From Plectosphaerella cucumerina (Eukaryota > Ascomycota > Sordariomycetes > Glomerellales > Plectosphaerellaceae), in NCBI GenBank assembly GCA_020746995.1, contig JAGPXD010000006.1:310001-374000 (forward strand): a DNA stretch of 64,000 bases. The letters are read 5' to 3'. Below, one piece after another: positions 32,392-42,479 of the stretch. How positions within the stretch are numbered: position 1 is the first letter of the stretch; each line of letters begins with the position of its first letter. The notes beneath the pieces are model-generated. The model was not told the origin of the DNA and searched no databases. It saw only the letters and a list, made by a program, of their open reading frames with translations. Position numbers and translations under genes: made by a program.

Positions 32392-34100
32392 TCAGTGCGT
32401 CGCCTCCTTGGCACCACCCGCCGGCTTGACGGGCACCGCCGGGGCAACCTGGGGTTTCTTCTTCTCCGCGCCCTCGGCGGGCTCATCCGCCTTGGGGCCC
32501 TCCTTCGCGGCGACCTTGTCCTTGGCGTCCTGCATGCTGGCCTTGTCCTTATCCCACTGGTCTTTGCTGTCGCCGAACTCGTCCTTGATCTTCTGGGCCT
32601 TGGCCTCCTTCTCCTTCTCTTCTTCTTCCTTGATGCGCTTTTCCTTTTCCATGTCCTGTCCATAGTCAGTGCCAGTGTCCGGGGTATCGGCTTGCAATTG
32701 CTCACCTCCATATGCTTAATATCGTCAATGCTAGGTTCGTACAAGTGCCAGATGGTGTAGTGCGGCAGGCCGATGACAGAGTAGCCCATGCGTTTCGACA
32801 TCTAGGGACGTTTAGCATGCGGCGCCAAGTCGAAGAACAGCACTGGGCGACTCACCTTTCCGAAACCTTCCGTCTCGGCGTGCTTCTCGAAGCTGAAGGC
32901 AGGGAAGTGCACGCCAGAACGGAACACGCGCGCCTTGGCCAGAATACTGACACCGCCAACACCATCAATCTCCATCTCCATGTCTGGGTCGCCATAGGGA
33001 TCACGTAGATAGGCCAGGTGAGGACGCCATGTGGCATACTCGGCGTAGCCCTCCACAATGACGGCATCTTCGTCGAGGGTATCTGCCAAGGCCAGGGCCG
33101 TCTCAGACTCTTGCCATGAGTTGAGATCGTAGGGCTGCTCGCCGCCGAGCCAGTCAGGCAGCGGACGCCAGACGTCTGTGACCAGTCAGCAATTCAATAC
33201 CTGTCTCTGCTCAACAGGGCAACTCACTAGGGACAATGACGTCTCGGTTGTGACGCATGAGGTCCTCGAGGATCGTGAATGGAGCAGTTTCCACGTCCAC
33301 ATCTCTCCAGTACACCCAAGAGTGATATGGCCGCAGCGCGGCACTCAAAAGCCAATTGCGAGCCTGCGCCATCAGCTTCCTCCGGCCTGCCTGTGCTGCG
33401 AAGCCGTGACGGCTCTCAAAGTCCTGCTTGACCTTCTGGCCAAAGTCCTTCTCAATGATGGAGATCTCGCCGTACGCTTGCGTCGGGTCTTCGTGCGCCT
33501 GCAGGGCCTCGAGAGACTCGACCAGCATCTCTAACGTCCTATCCTTGGAGTCGGAGACCAGGAAGGCAAGGTCGATAAGGTGGTGGGGGTATGTAAAGTT
33601 GTGTAGGTGCCCGAAGAACATGGGCAGGTGGGACTCTGCATCGCGGAGAGGCACGCAGAGCAATATCCTCTCCTCCCTCTCCCATCCTCGCGCTGTGCCC
33701 TGAGCATCGGATAGATCGTAGTACCTCACCGTCTCGAGCGCCAGGTGTCCACCGCCCGAGAACAGGCCCAACGAGAGTATGCTGGCGAATCCGCTTCGAC
33801 CTGGCCACACGAAGACTAGGATGGCGACGATGAGGATGGCGGCGAGGCCTATTCGGAGTAGCAGTCGATTTCTTCGGCGCGTCGCTGGATTCGATGTTCG
33901 AGGTTGGTATCTGTGGGACGCACAAAGGTCAGTCGACGGAACACGTACGTAGGTGGCTGTCGGCAACCAGAACACCCGTACCTGTGAGGGGAGAGGTCCA
34001 GCATCTTCTCCTTGTCGCGCGGGTACCCATTGGCGAAGCTGCCCCCATGGTACCGCGCCGACAACTTGGACGACGCCGAGGATGCGTAGGTGGGAAGCAT
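32392..34100 (-). CDS. ANP1/MNN9/VAN1-family mannan polymerase subunit
   Basis: Type II Golgi glycosyltransferase of the Anp1 family, part of the complexes that extend the alpha-1,6-mannose backbone of N-glycans. Exons 33982-34100, 33228-33910, 32856-33175, 32706-32801 and 32392-32655 encode 493 residues. The cytosolic tail is basic and precedes one anchor (about residues 56-75, GLAAILIVAILVFVW). Family motifs: EERILLCVPLRDAESHLPMF, NFTYPHHLIDLAFLVSDS, the DXD-type RDVDVE, GGVSILAKARVFRSGVHFPA and YSVIGLPHYTIWHLYEPSID. After the catalytic domain come a charged KE-rich coiled-coil stretch and an Ala/Pro/Lys-rich tail. The ATG at 34100 was preferred to one 24 bp upstream. I cannot tell Anp1 from Mnn9 or Van1 by reading alone; the K/E-rich tail favours Anp1. 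Confidence 0.9.
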
Positions 34101-36047
34101 GCTGGGATGTTGTCGATTGAGCACCCAGGCGCCTACGTATGCGCGAGCTCCCAGTTGGCAGTGCGTCGCCCGGTCGTTCTTTCGATCGCCCCCAGCGCCT
34201 CTTCCGTCGAATTCGTTAGATGGCAGGGCGCATTGACACCTCGAGGAGCATCATTCGAGGACGGTACGGTTCGACTGGGACGGAGGGCGGGTTGTGGTTT
34301 GGTAAGGTTTAGGAGAGCTGAGGACACTTTCTGTCAATCGTAACTTCAAGATCCACGGATGCGATCGAGTGGACCCTGCGTACGGTGCTCGGGTGCGGCT
34401 TGATTGCACAGTACACGTATTTGCCCCACATACTTCATGTGCATGTGTCAGGGGTAAAATCACAGGCGCAAGGTTCACGAGTAAACGGACACAACAAGAT
34501 GAAAGCATTGATCATGGCATGTATTTCAGTGTATTTACGGCGATAACATCGTCGCTCCAGCTTCTTTGCGGCATCGCTACCCATTCCCAGCAGACACTCG
34601 CCTGTAGGATGTTTTGAAAGGCATCAGTTGCAACGGATTTTCTGTTCCAAGTCAGTGACTTGAACCCAAGCATCCAGCAGAAAGACATGGTTTGATGATT
34701 GGGGTCAGAAAGCCAGTTTACTCATTCCGAAAGCCGGCAGCACATACGCCGGGCCTCAGAACGAGACCCAAACGGATGTGAGCACTGGAGCAAAATGACG
34801 TCCGGGGACACTTCACAACCTGTCATCATCCCCTTGCGGGAACTCGGGTGCGGAAGGATTGCTTGGCGATCGTGAGATAGTTGAATGGATAAGCTATGGT
34901 CATCATATCAAGGGGAAGGGGCATGGGCGGCTGTGAATTGTACGAGGCTCGAAGCTTACCATTTGATGCGTGAACACCGCCACCATAGCAGCGATGCCGA
35001 TGTAAAATTGATCGTTCCTGTCCGACACTGGTCTGCGTTAGCTTCTTGGTTTCTCTCAAAATTGCCGAGAAAATGAAGGTGTGCAAATGTGTCGTATCAG
35101 AAGTTTTTGGTAATGGTAGGGTTATCATCACAAAGTTCAGAAGCAGAACTGATTGAAATACATGTTTCATCAGGGACACATGTGAGGGGAGGAAGAACAA
35201 GAAGAGAGTGAACGAACCTTGTCGGTAGGAGGACCGCGCGGGGCGACTGGTGGGTGAATTAATCAGTTGTCACTAGATTCTGAGGCAGAACGTTAGCACG
35301 ATGCCTCGAATCTCAGACAGAGGAGATGATGGGTGTTGTGTTTTAAGGGTCAGATGGTAGTGCATGTTTGTCGATCGATCAGGAGTTCACGACAACAGTG
35401 GAAAGATATGCATCATGTAAAAAGGGGTGTGGTGGAGGAGGGGAGAAATCTTACCTTGAAGCATTGGCGCCTGCTCATTCGCGTTGTGCGTCGAGCAGGC
35501 TGATTGCCACCGGGCAATGTCTGCAGATCGAACTTCCGCTCCTGTCGCAAAATATGCAGCTGGTGCAGAATAACAGATGAGACAGCATTGGATCCGGCGG
35601 CAGTAGTTGATCTCAAGACGTTGGAGGCGCCATGGATCTGCGAGAGACTTGAGTGTTGAAGAAAAAGCTGGTGAAGGTGAAGCGTTGAAGAAATCTGCAA
35701 TCGAAAAAAATCGAGCGCAACAAAATAGCTGCGCCGGCAGATCTTCGGAGGGGCTCCACCCCGCCTCATGCAAGCCAAATTCGGTTAACTGCATGTACCC
35801 CACTGCGGTCCTGCAGGCCTTGACAGGATTCATCCAGGCCCGGGCCTCAGAAGCCTAGACGTGGATCTCAGTGAAAACCGACAGGGAAGAAATTCGTTTT
35901 GAGCTCCCCTTGAGACGCCGAGCCATATCCACAGCCTCGGACAATCTTCCTGACTGGAACACCGCCCTCTGAGTTCTTACGCCGCACTGGACAGCAGCAG
36001 TTCTACTCGACGTCTCGACTGGATAATTCGTCCTCCCACCACGAACG
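34101..36047. other. Gene-poor divergent region
   Basis: 1.95 kb between the ANP1-type gene and MTR3, AT-richer than its surroundings. Apart from the candidate small gene at 34813-35017, nothing is supported. A GTAAGA donor-like site on the minus strand near 35449 may belong to an upstream non-coding or coding exon of that candidate. Confidence 0.45.
34813..35017 (-). CDS. Candidate small membrane protein gene, 3' exons only
   Basis: Low-confidence call. On the minus strand, an exon at 34960-35017 and a last exon at 34893 down to 34813 join in frame. The splice context is good: CTAAC branch point about 20 bp before a CAG acceptor at 35018, GTAAGC donor at 34959, ACCATAG acceptor at 34894. 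They encode NDQFYIGIAAMVAVFTHQM, a hydrophobic span, then LIHSTISRSPSNPSAPEF and an acidic end (GDDDRL, stop at 34813). The 5' exon with the ATG is not resolved; it needs a phase leaving two bases. I do not recognise the product. It could be a short tail or signal-anchored protein. The alternative is chance. Confidence 0.3.
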
Positions 36048-36969
36048 ATGACGGACCGCCGCCGTATCAACGGCCCTGCGGGTGCAACTTATGCGCCGGT
36101 GTACGAAGATGACTTGACAACGGCGCCCTCGAGCTCAAGAACAAGACCGGCCAACTCAACACGAAAGTTCTGTTCGTCGTCCCTTTGACCCAACAAGTCA
36201 GTTCTTGTTTCTGACTCGATGTCTAGTTCTCCGAACTGGTATTGCACCAGCAGCGTCCGGTTCAGCATACGCAGAAATTGAAGCTCCTCACGGCATCGGA
36301 TCGTCAGAGCCGCAAGTTAGCGGTATGAAGCTGGTGTGCACCGTCCACGGCCCTAAGGCGCTGCCCAGGTCCGCGCCCTTCTCACCATTCCTGGTGCTGT
36401 CTTCGCACGTCAAGTACGCCCCGTTCGCCACGCACCAGCGCCGAGGCTACCTGCGAGACACAACGGAGCGCGACCTCAGCGTCCACCTTGAGACGGCACT
36501 GAGAGGAGCCATCATCGCCGAGCGCTGGCCCAAGAGCGGAGTCGACGTCACAGTGACCATCCTGGAAGGTGACCAGGAGCGCCGGGTATCGAAGAACCAG
36601 GGCAACGACGAGTGGGACATGATGAACGTTTTGAGCGGCTGCATCACCGTTGCGGCCGCGGCTCTTGCCGACGCGGGTATCGACTGCGTCGACATGGTCG
36701 CAGGAGGCGTCGCGGCCCTGGTCTCGAGTGAGGGAAAGGGGGAGCCCGAGGTCGTGCTCGACCCAGCGTGCTCGGAGCACGACTCGATCCTCGCCGCCTG
36801 CTGTGTCGCCTATATGCCGAATCGGGACGAGATCACCAATCTCTGGGTCAAGGGCCAGCTGCCGCCGTCAGACGCGTTTCTGCAGACGAATTTGGTGGGG
36901 AGGGCGATTGCTGCGTCCAAGGGCATCCACCGGGTTGCCGTTGAGGAGCTCAGCAAGACACCTGCATGA
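36048..36969 (+). CDS. MTR3: Exosome complex subunit MTR3 (RNase PH fold)
   Basis: Structural RNase PH-like subunit of the nine-subunit exosome ring for 3'-5' RNA processing and decay. Exons 36048-36171 and 36227-36969 encode 288 residues. The 55-bp intron has a GTTCGT donor and a CTAG acceptor, and restores RKFFLRTGIAPAASGSAY. The start MTDRRRINGPAGATYAPVYE is the familiar fungal Mtr3 N-terminus. Core strands and helices: LVCTVHGPKALPRSAPFSP, RRGYLRDTTERDLSVHLETA, WPKSGVDVTVTILEGD, LSGCITVAAAALADAGIDCVD. As in other Mtr3 proteins, phosphorolytic catalysis is not expected. The gene reads towards the ASI-type ligase, 1.1 kb downstream on the same strand. Confidence 0.93.
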
Positions 36970-38112
36970 GGTTCAACGACAAGCAATCTCGACCAGATAC
37001 ATCAGCCAACAAACGACCCGGAGGACTGCGCCGAAGACCGGGAACATACGCAGCCTAGCTCACGGAGCCATGGAAGCTCAGGGCCAACTGGCAACAGATG
37101 CCTATCGGACAGCCCGCCTCTCAGGCCATCAGCTACTGTTTGTGGGGGCAGAAGGTGGCATGCGGCGTTGTGTGGCTACATGAGGTCCAGTTGCTTTCTG
37201 GAGGACTCGGGTCAGCGAGGACCACACGCCGTTCACTCGCTACGACAGAGCGGCATCCGTCTAACGACCGTGGTCAGCTCGGGCGAACTTTGCTGTGTTC
37301 AACGTCCCAAACCTGTGCAATGCGAAGGATACATGTAGACATCACCTCTGGGAGAACCATTCCAAACCCCTCATGGATAATAGACTGCAGCTGCCTGCCA
37401 TTGCTGGCACGGAAATGACACCACTCCCATGTCCGATGTCCGACTTGACCGCTCCAACTTGGCTGTGAATGCGATGGACAACTTGAAAGGCACGCGACTG
37501 CGGGGCAACTGCCCAGTTTCGACCACGGGCCGTTCGGAAACGCGGGGAGCTTCTGCATTCGCCTGGATGCACTGTAGCGCTAGCCTTTTACAGCGCAAAC
37601 CCACCGAAGCAAGCCACTTCAGTGGACCTGAACACGTCCGCGACGCTGTAGCGACCGCCCGCCCGCTGATGCCGTGACAGCTGTGTGGAGTCCGAGGTGA
37701 TCCTGCCTGCCCATCGACGTGACTGCCCGGGGAACCGTCGGGTCCCGTCCGTCATCGACATCCCGCCCCTCGATCGATCTCACGTCCTCCTGCTGCCACT
37801 CTCCGACCAAACACCGCAAACACACAACCTACCCCATTGCCGATCGAGTCGACGGCAGCTTGTGCGCTCCCGCTACCGCCTCCTACATCCAAGTCCTTAC
37901 TGATCAGTGTTTCGTTTCAGGCTTCTGCACCTCCCATCCCCGGCCCGCGATCTGCTTGGCACCGACCGATACCCAACCGCTGTCACGTCACCGTCGGTCC
38001 TTCGCCGATTGTCCCTCCAGCTCGAACCACGTCGCAGCATGCCTCTCAACACACCGACTGTGTCCTTGTAGGTATTCGCGCAGCAACACATTCGTTGCCC
38101 CCAGCACCGGCA
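36970..38112 (+). other. Intergenic region and probable leader of the ASI-type gene
   Basis: 1.14 kb between MTR3 and the RING ligase gene. The ligase frame is open upstream to an ATG at 37837, but the text there is not protein-like. The stretch 37700-38110 is pyrimidine-rich and is probably a 5' leader. Nothing else is seen. Confidence 0.45.
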
Positions 38113-40926
38113 ATGGCGGACTCCCCGCTCCCGCCCACCGCCGATGCTCCCGCCTGGCAGAACATCACCGGGTGGACTTCCCGCTTCGTCAACGTCAGCA
38201 AGATTGCGCCGACGCTGGAGGACCTGGTCTGGGCCGGTCCCCGCATGGTGAAGAAGCTTGGGTCATACATTCCCTTCCAGGACGCGTTTGAGGGCGCCGG
38301 GGCGCACGCTATATTCAACGCATCGGACGCTCCGGCCGCTTCCGCAGCAGGCTTCAGCATGTCAGCCAGCGCCGCAGCTCAACAGACGGCGGCTGCTGCG
38401 AGCCCCGTGGTCGCTGCCGCCTCTTCCTCCGCCTTTTCCATGGAGGGCGCAAAGGGCCTCGGGAGCGTCTTCAGCTACGCTACCAGCAAGTGGGCGTTGT
38501 CTTGCATCGCCATGGCCGTCGTGCTGAACCGAACCTACATTTTCGCCGCTACTCGGAGACGTCTCCGACTCACATGGCCCGTGAGGCTCCTCATCCGCGC
38601 ACTCCCGATACTCCTCTTCCTCTTCCAGGCGAAGTGGCTGCTCCAGTCCATGCAATGCCAAACATCGCCGGATTTCGCGGAGTTGCGTTGGGGCGATTCG
38701 AGCAAGTCTTCGGACCTGCTGTTCACACATCCAGGCGGCTTCCTTCACAAGCTCAGTTCGACCCTGTTGCTCGGAGCCACAGACGAGGCGTCATGTCTCG
38801 CCGTACGCATGATCCCCGACGAGACGATGGAGTCCACTCAGAACCTAAGGGGCTCGCTGTCGCGACTCTGGCCATTGTTCGGGACCTTCTGCCTCAGCCA
38901 ATTCATTGAGACGATCTCCTGCGCCGTGCAGGGCCGGCCAGTTGCTGCCGAGACGGGTATGACCCTCTTCGAGCACTCGCTAGCCTTTGCCGAGGCCGAC
39001 GCCGCCATCAGCAACCAACTGAGCTGGACGACGTTCGCCGTCAACCAAGCTGCCGACAGCGGGTCTACATCCGGCAGCGCCATCGCCATCAGCAGGTCCA
39101 TGGTGCTGCGGAGGGTGAATACCCCGCCTGAAGTTCTTCTAGTGGCTTTCCTCTCTGTCATGAGCCACCTGACCAGCCATATTCTCGGCGTTTTCAACCT
39201 GCAGGCCCGGTTCCGCCTCTTGAACACCGGCTTCTGGGGTCTGGGTTTCATGACAAGCATAGTTTGGAGTGCGGTGACTTTCAGCCTCGATGACCCTGGC
39301 GCCCAGGGTCTGCTGAGGTACCCTACAGTGTGCATCATCGGCTTCGTTCCCCATGTCCTCGTGCTGTGCGGCATTTTGGTCTGTCTCTTCATCTATGGTC
39401 TTGCCTTGCTTCTGGCAACGCTTTCGCATCGGGGCGGCAATCTCACGTTTTCCCAACGGCTGTCCATCGCCCACGGTAACATGCAGGCGAACATCTCACT
39501 TTCCGACATCCGGGTCACCAGGGAGATGGACTTCTACACGGCCCTGCTGCGCACAGGTTTCGGAGCCATCACCATGGCGAGTGAGGCCGTCTATCTCAAC
39601 GAGGACAGAGACGTCAACCTCAAGCTGACGACATGGCTCGAGGATGAGCGCTTCCGCGAGCTTGAGGAGTTGCGTATGCAGTGGATTGGCGCCAACGCAA
39701 GCGATGCTCGGCTCGACTCCATCGGCACTGTTGGTCTCATTCCCGTCAAGGACGGCCAGGCCTCGGCAAACAGCGGGTACGCCCGGGAACGGGCTGCTCA
39801 AAAGCTGTCCAAAACACGGGCGGGCGAACGAAGACTTCGAGACGGAGTGGGCGCAGCCGATAGGAGCGGACGGTGGCTGTTGTCTCTCGATTTCTTGGTC
39901 AACACCTGGCGGCTGGTCTTCCGGGCCTGGGCCGCGGGCGTCATCAGGGTGCTGGGCAAGCTGGGTATTCGCCCACCGCGGATGCTGCTCTGGGTCATCC
40001 GACGACCTAAGCAGGCGGGCGAGAACCGCGCCAACCGGCCAGAGCAGAGCCAGGCCTCCTCAAGTAACGTACAGGTATCAGGACGGGACGGCGTTCGCAT
40101 CCCGGAAACGGAAGCAGTGGACGTCGAGGCCGAGTTCAGGCGAAGCAGATCGACAAGAGGCCTGGTCCCCCAGAGCGAGGATGATCTTGACGCCAACCTT
40201 TACAACTGGTGGGTCAAAGGCCACCACTGGGGAACCACAGACTCGAGCGGCGACTACAGGCCGGCTCCGGAGGAGCTGGACGACGACACGACCAGCGTCA
40301 TCTCGTTCGCCACCGACTCGGATGTTGAGGAGGATGCCTGGGAGTCTGACGATGACGGACAGAGGACGCCGACGCAGCGGTCGCCCATTGTGTCGCGTGA
40401 GACGAGTCCCCAGCCAGACATTGCCCTGCCCATGTCAGATCTCGCACGCCTTCTCGCACCCTCGAACCCCGAGGAGAAGGAGGAGGCTCATGCTCTGGCT
40501 GCTCATCTTCGCAGCTCCGGCATCATGACCAGATCGCAGTACCGCAACCTTCAGCACTGGCAAAGGACCGAGATCCTCAACCCCGCCAGGAGCGGCGCCA
40601 ATATGCGGGCACCGCCGGTCAGGTTGACGCCAGAGGAAGAAGTCGAGCTGTTGGAGCAGCTGATCCTCTCCCGCCGCCGACAGGGCCACACTCGGGCCAA
40701 CGAACGCGGTACCGGCACTGCTTGGGCTGATGGCGCCGCTGGCCTGGGAGACGATGGACCGCAGTGCGTCGTGTGTCACAGCTCGCCCAGGACAGTTATC
40801 GTCTGGCCCTGCCGCTGCCTCAGCCTCTGCGACGACTGCCGGGTATCCCTGGCGATGAACAACTTTGACAAGTGTGTGTGCTGCCGCAGGGAGGTCATCA
40901 GCTTCAGTCGGATTTTTGTACCATAA
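38113..40926 (+). CDS. ASI1/ASI3-type multipass membrane RING ubiquitin ligase
   Basis: 937 residues in one exon from ATG 38113 (MADSPLPPTADAPAWQNITG). About six hydrophobic segments lie between residues 115 and 450 (for example LLIRALPILLFLFQAKWLL, EVLLVAFLSVMSHLTSHI, IIGFVPHVLVLCGILVCLFI). A long acidic, Ser-rich cytosolic or nucleoplasmic region follows. The C-terminal RING occupies residues 884-931: CVVCHSSPRTVIVWPCRCLS, LCDDCRVSLAMNNFDKC, VCCRREVISFSRIF. The layout of many spans plus a RING at the extreme C-terminus, and the PCRC..LC..CR motif, match yeast Asi1/Asi3, inner nuclear membrane ligases for mislocalised membrane proteins and latent transcription factors. The usual RING histidine is replaced by Cys in PCRC. 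It converges on SEN34 with 221 bp between stops. Confidence 0.78.
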   Translation: MADSPLPPTADAPAWQNITGWTSRFVNVSKIAPTLEDLVWAGPRMVKKLGSYIPFQDAFEGAGAHAIFNASDAPAASAAGFSMSASAAAQQTAAAASPVVAAASSSAFSMEGAKGLGSVFSYATSKWALSCIAMAVVLNRTYIFAATRRRLRLTWPVRLLIRALPILLFLFQAKWLLQSMQCQTSPDFAELRWGDSSKSSDLLFTHPGGFLHKLSSTLLLGATDEASCLAVRMIPDETMESTQNLRGSLSRLWPLFGTFCLSQFIETISCAVQGRPVAAETGMTLFEHSLAFAEADAAISNQLSWTTFAVNQAADSGSTSGSAIAISRSMVLRRVNTPPEVLLVAFLSVMSHLTSHILGVFNLQARFRLLNTGFWGLGFMTSIVWSAVTFSLDDPGAQGLLRYPTVCIIGFVPHVLVLCGILVCLFIYGLALLLATLSHRGGNLTFSQRLSIAHGNMQANISLSDIRVTREMDFYTALLRTGFGAITMASEAVYLNEDRDVNLKLTTWLEDERFRELEELRMQWIGANASDARLDSIGTVGLIPVKDGQASANSGYARERAAQKLSKTRAGERRLRDGVGAADRSGRWLLSLDFLVNTWRLVFRAWAAGVIRVLGKLGIRPPRMLLWVIRRPKQAGENRANRPEQSQASSSNVQVSGRDGVRIPETEAVDVEAEFRRSRSTRGLVPQSEDDLDANLYNWWVKGHHWGTTDSSGDYRPAPEELDDDTTSVISFATDSDVEEDAWESDDDGQRTPTQRSPIVSRETSPQPDIALPMSDLARLLAPSNPEEKEEAHALAAHLRSSGIMTRSQYRNLQHWQRTEILNPARSGANMRAPPVRLTPEEEVELLEQLILSRRRQGHTRANERGTGTAWADGAAGLGDDGPQCVVCHSSPRTVIVWPCRCLSLCDDCRVSLAMNNFDKCVCCRREVISFSRIFVP

Positions 40927-41147
40927 AGGGGCGAGCGCGTACACGAACATGCTGGGAAACAGTAGTCTCATTAGTAATTGCGGGATGGGGGCGTTTGTAA
41001 CAGGATGAAATATCACAGCCATATTCTCTTCACGACGGCAGTTGCAATGTTCTTCGAAATGTGTATGTATTGTGGACGAATCCGGGGTATCATTGGTCAT
41101 CGTGGTCTATCGTTACAGCAGGTGAGGCGTGAGCGTCACGTCGGGCT

Positions 41148-42056
41148 TTACATGGCTGCCCATTCGAGGGAGAAGGCACGCGTGCGATCTTCGCCCTGTT
41201 CGCCGGGTGCTGCGTCTGGCGCACCGCCCATCAGGAAGGACTTCTTGACTGACGTGCCGAGACGGCCGCTGCCGACGATGTCGAGCATTGGGATGCCCTC
41301 ATCCCACTCGTAGTCAGTGGCGAGGAAGTGGGCGTGGTACCGCAGCGAGTCGCCAGGGTACACGCTGTACTTTGCGCCGAAGCGCAGACCAGGGGTGATG
41401 AAGTAGCCGTTGGCCACGAGGTGGCGCTGCAGAGGACCGATGGGGGGAGCTTCCACTGTGTGGCCTTCATCGCCGCTGGGGGCCTCGAGTCCTGCGCTCG
41501 TCGTGGGCGTCACGGCCATTGGCTTGGCGACGGCCGCCTCTACACGGTCCACGGGCGCCGGCGTCTTCTGTGCATCATCTGGTGTGAATAGCGAGGCGGA
41601 AGCATCCTCGCCGGAAGGGGCGGCAGACTGTCCACCACTCTTCCGCTTGTTCTTCTTCTCCCTCGCCTTGGCCTCCTGCGCCTTGCTAGCGGCCTTCCTA
41701 GCCTGCTGCTCCTCAGCAATATGCCTCCTCGCGAGGTTACGGGTCTCATCCAGCGACGCGAGATATGCGTCCCGCGCACGAGGGTCCGACGACCGCAGCG
41801 CGTCAATATGGAACGCGGCCTCGTCGACGAGCACGGCGACCTTCTTCTCGACGAGAGACGCAGCTTCCTCGGGGAGGAGCTCGAGGGGCAGGCTCAGGAA
41901 GACGTTCTGCGTCGGGTTCTGGGGCGTGGAGCCGGCGAGCATGGAGCTGATGCCGTGCACGCGGCGGAGGGCCGAGACGTGCTCCGCGTCGAAGACGAGG
42001 TAGCGGTCCGCGATCTTGGAGATGCGGACTACCGGGACGGGGCGGGTTTCTGCCAT
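41148..42056 (-). CDS. SEN34: tRNA-splicing endonuclease catalytic subunit SEN34
   Basis: Cleaves the 3' splice site of intron-containing pre-tRNAs in the SEN complex. One coding exon of 302 residues from ATG 42056 (MAETRPVPVVRISKIADRYL). The frame is open further upstream, but through poly-A-rich non-protein-like text. The N-terminal domain is followed by a charged linker (KAQEAKAREKKNKRK). The C-terminal nuclease fold has GLRFGAKYSVYPGDSLRYHA and TSVKKSF, giving the catalytic triad Tyr233, His241 and Lys272 with the normal family spacing. A 5' UTR intron is likely (GTCAGT donor at 42261, CTTCCAG acceptor ending at 42066), placing the transcript start near 42.3-42.4 kb. Confidence 0.93.
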   Translation of the reverse strand: MAETRPVPVVRISKIADRYLVFDAEHVSALRRVHGISSMLAGSTPQNPTQNVFLSLPLELLPEEAASLVEKKVAVLVDEAAFHIDALRSSDPRARDAYLASLDETRNLARRHIAEEQQARKAASKAQEAKAREKKNKRKSGGQSAAPSGEDASASLFTPDDAQKTPAPVDRVEAAVAKPMAVTPTTSAGLEAPSGDEGHTVEAPPIGPLQRHLVANGYFITPGLRFGAKYSVYPGDSLRYHAHFLATDYEWDEGIPMLDIVGSGRLGTSVKKSFLMGGAPDAAPGEQGEDRTRAFSLEWAAM

Positions 42057-42479
42057 TGCGAAAGCCTGGAAGACGGTGTTAGTCTTCAGTTTTTTTTTTG
42101 GAGGATGTAAGAAAATGTGATGGGGAAGAGGCTTCTGAATCATTTTAGGTAACATTTTTTCGATCACAGAGGATCAGTGGATTGACAGATTGTATGGAAA
42201 TGTTTATGGGTATAATCATGTGAAGCTTGGTGGGAGAGAAGCGAAAGAGGGGAGTACTGACCTGTGTGCGTTGGCTGATGAGGAGGGAAGGTTGTGAAGG
42301 GTCGTGGGTTGGAGCTTGAAGAAAATGTAGGTTGGTCTGGTGGGGCCGGCGATCCTGGATTCCTGATTGTTGCATGCGGGTCCTTATCGCTTGTGGTCAT
42401 TACGGCGATGTTCGACCTCGGGCACAGTCGTCGGACATTGCATTAATTTTGTTCTCCTGGGTATCTACCATGTCTTCCT
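42057..42479 (-). other. Short same-strand gap between ELP4 stop and SEN34 start
   Basis: 423 bp. It holds the probable SEN34 5' UTR intron (42066-42261) and must also contain the ELP4 terminator region. A poly-T run near 42090 lies just upstream of the intron acceptor in minus-strand sense. No separate gene. Confidence 0.45.

Noticed and set aside
37837..38112. Upstream start for the ASI-type ligase at 37837
   Set aside because: The 92-residue extension is P/S/H-rich leader-like text; the ATG at 38113 gives a plausible N-terminus.
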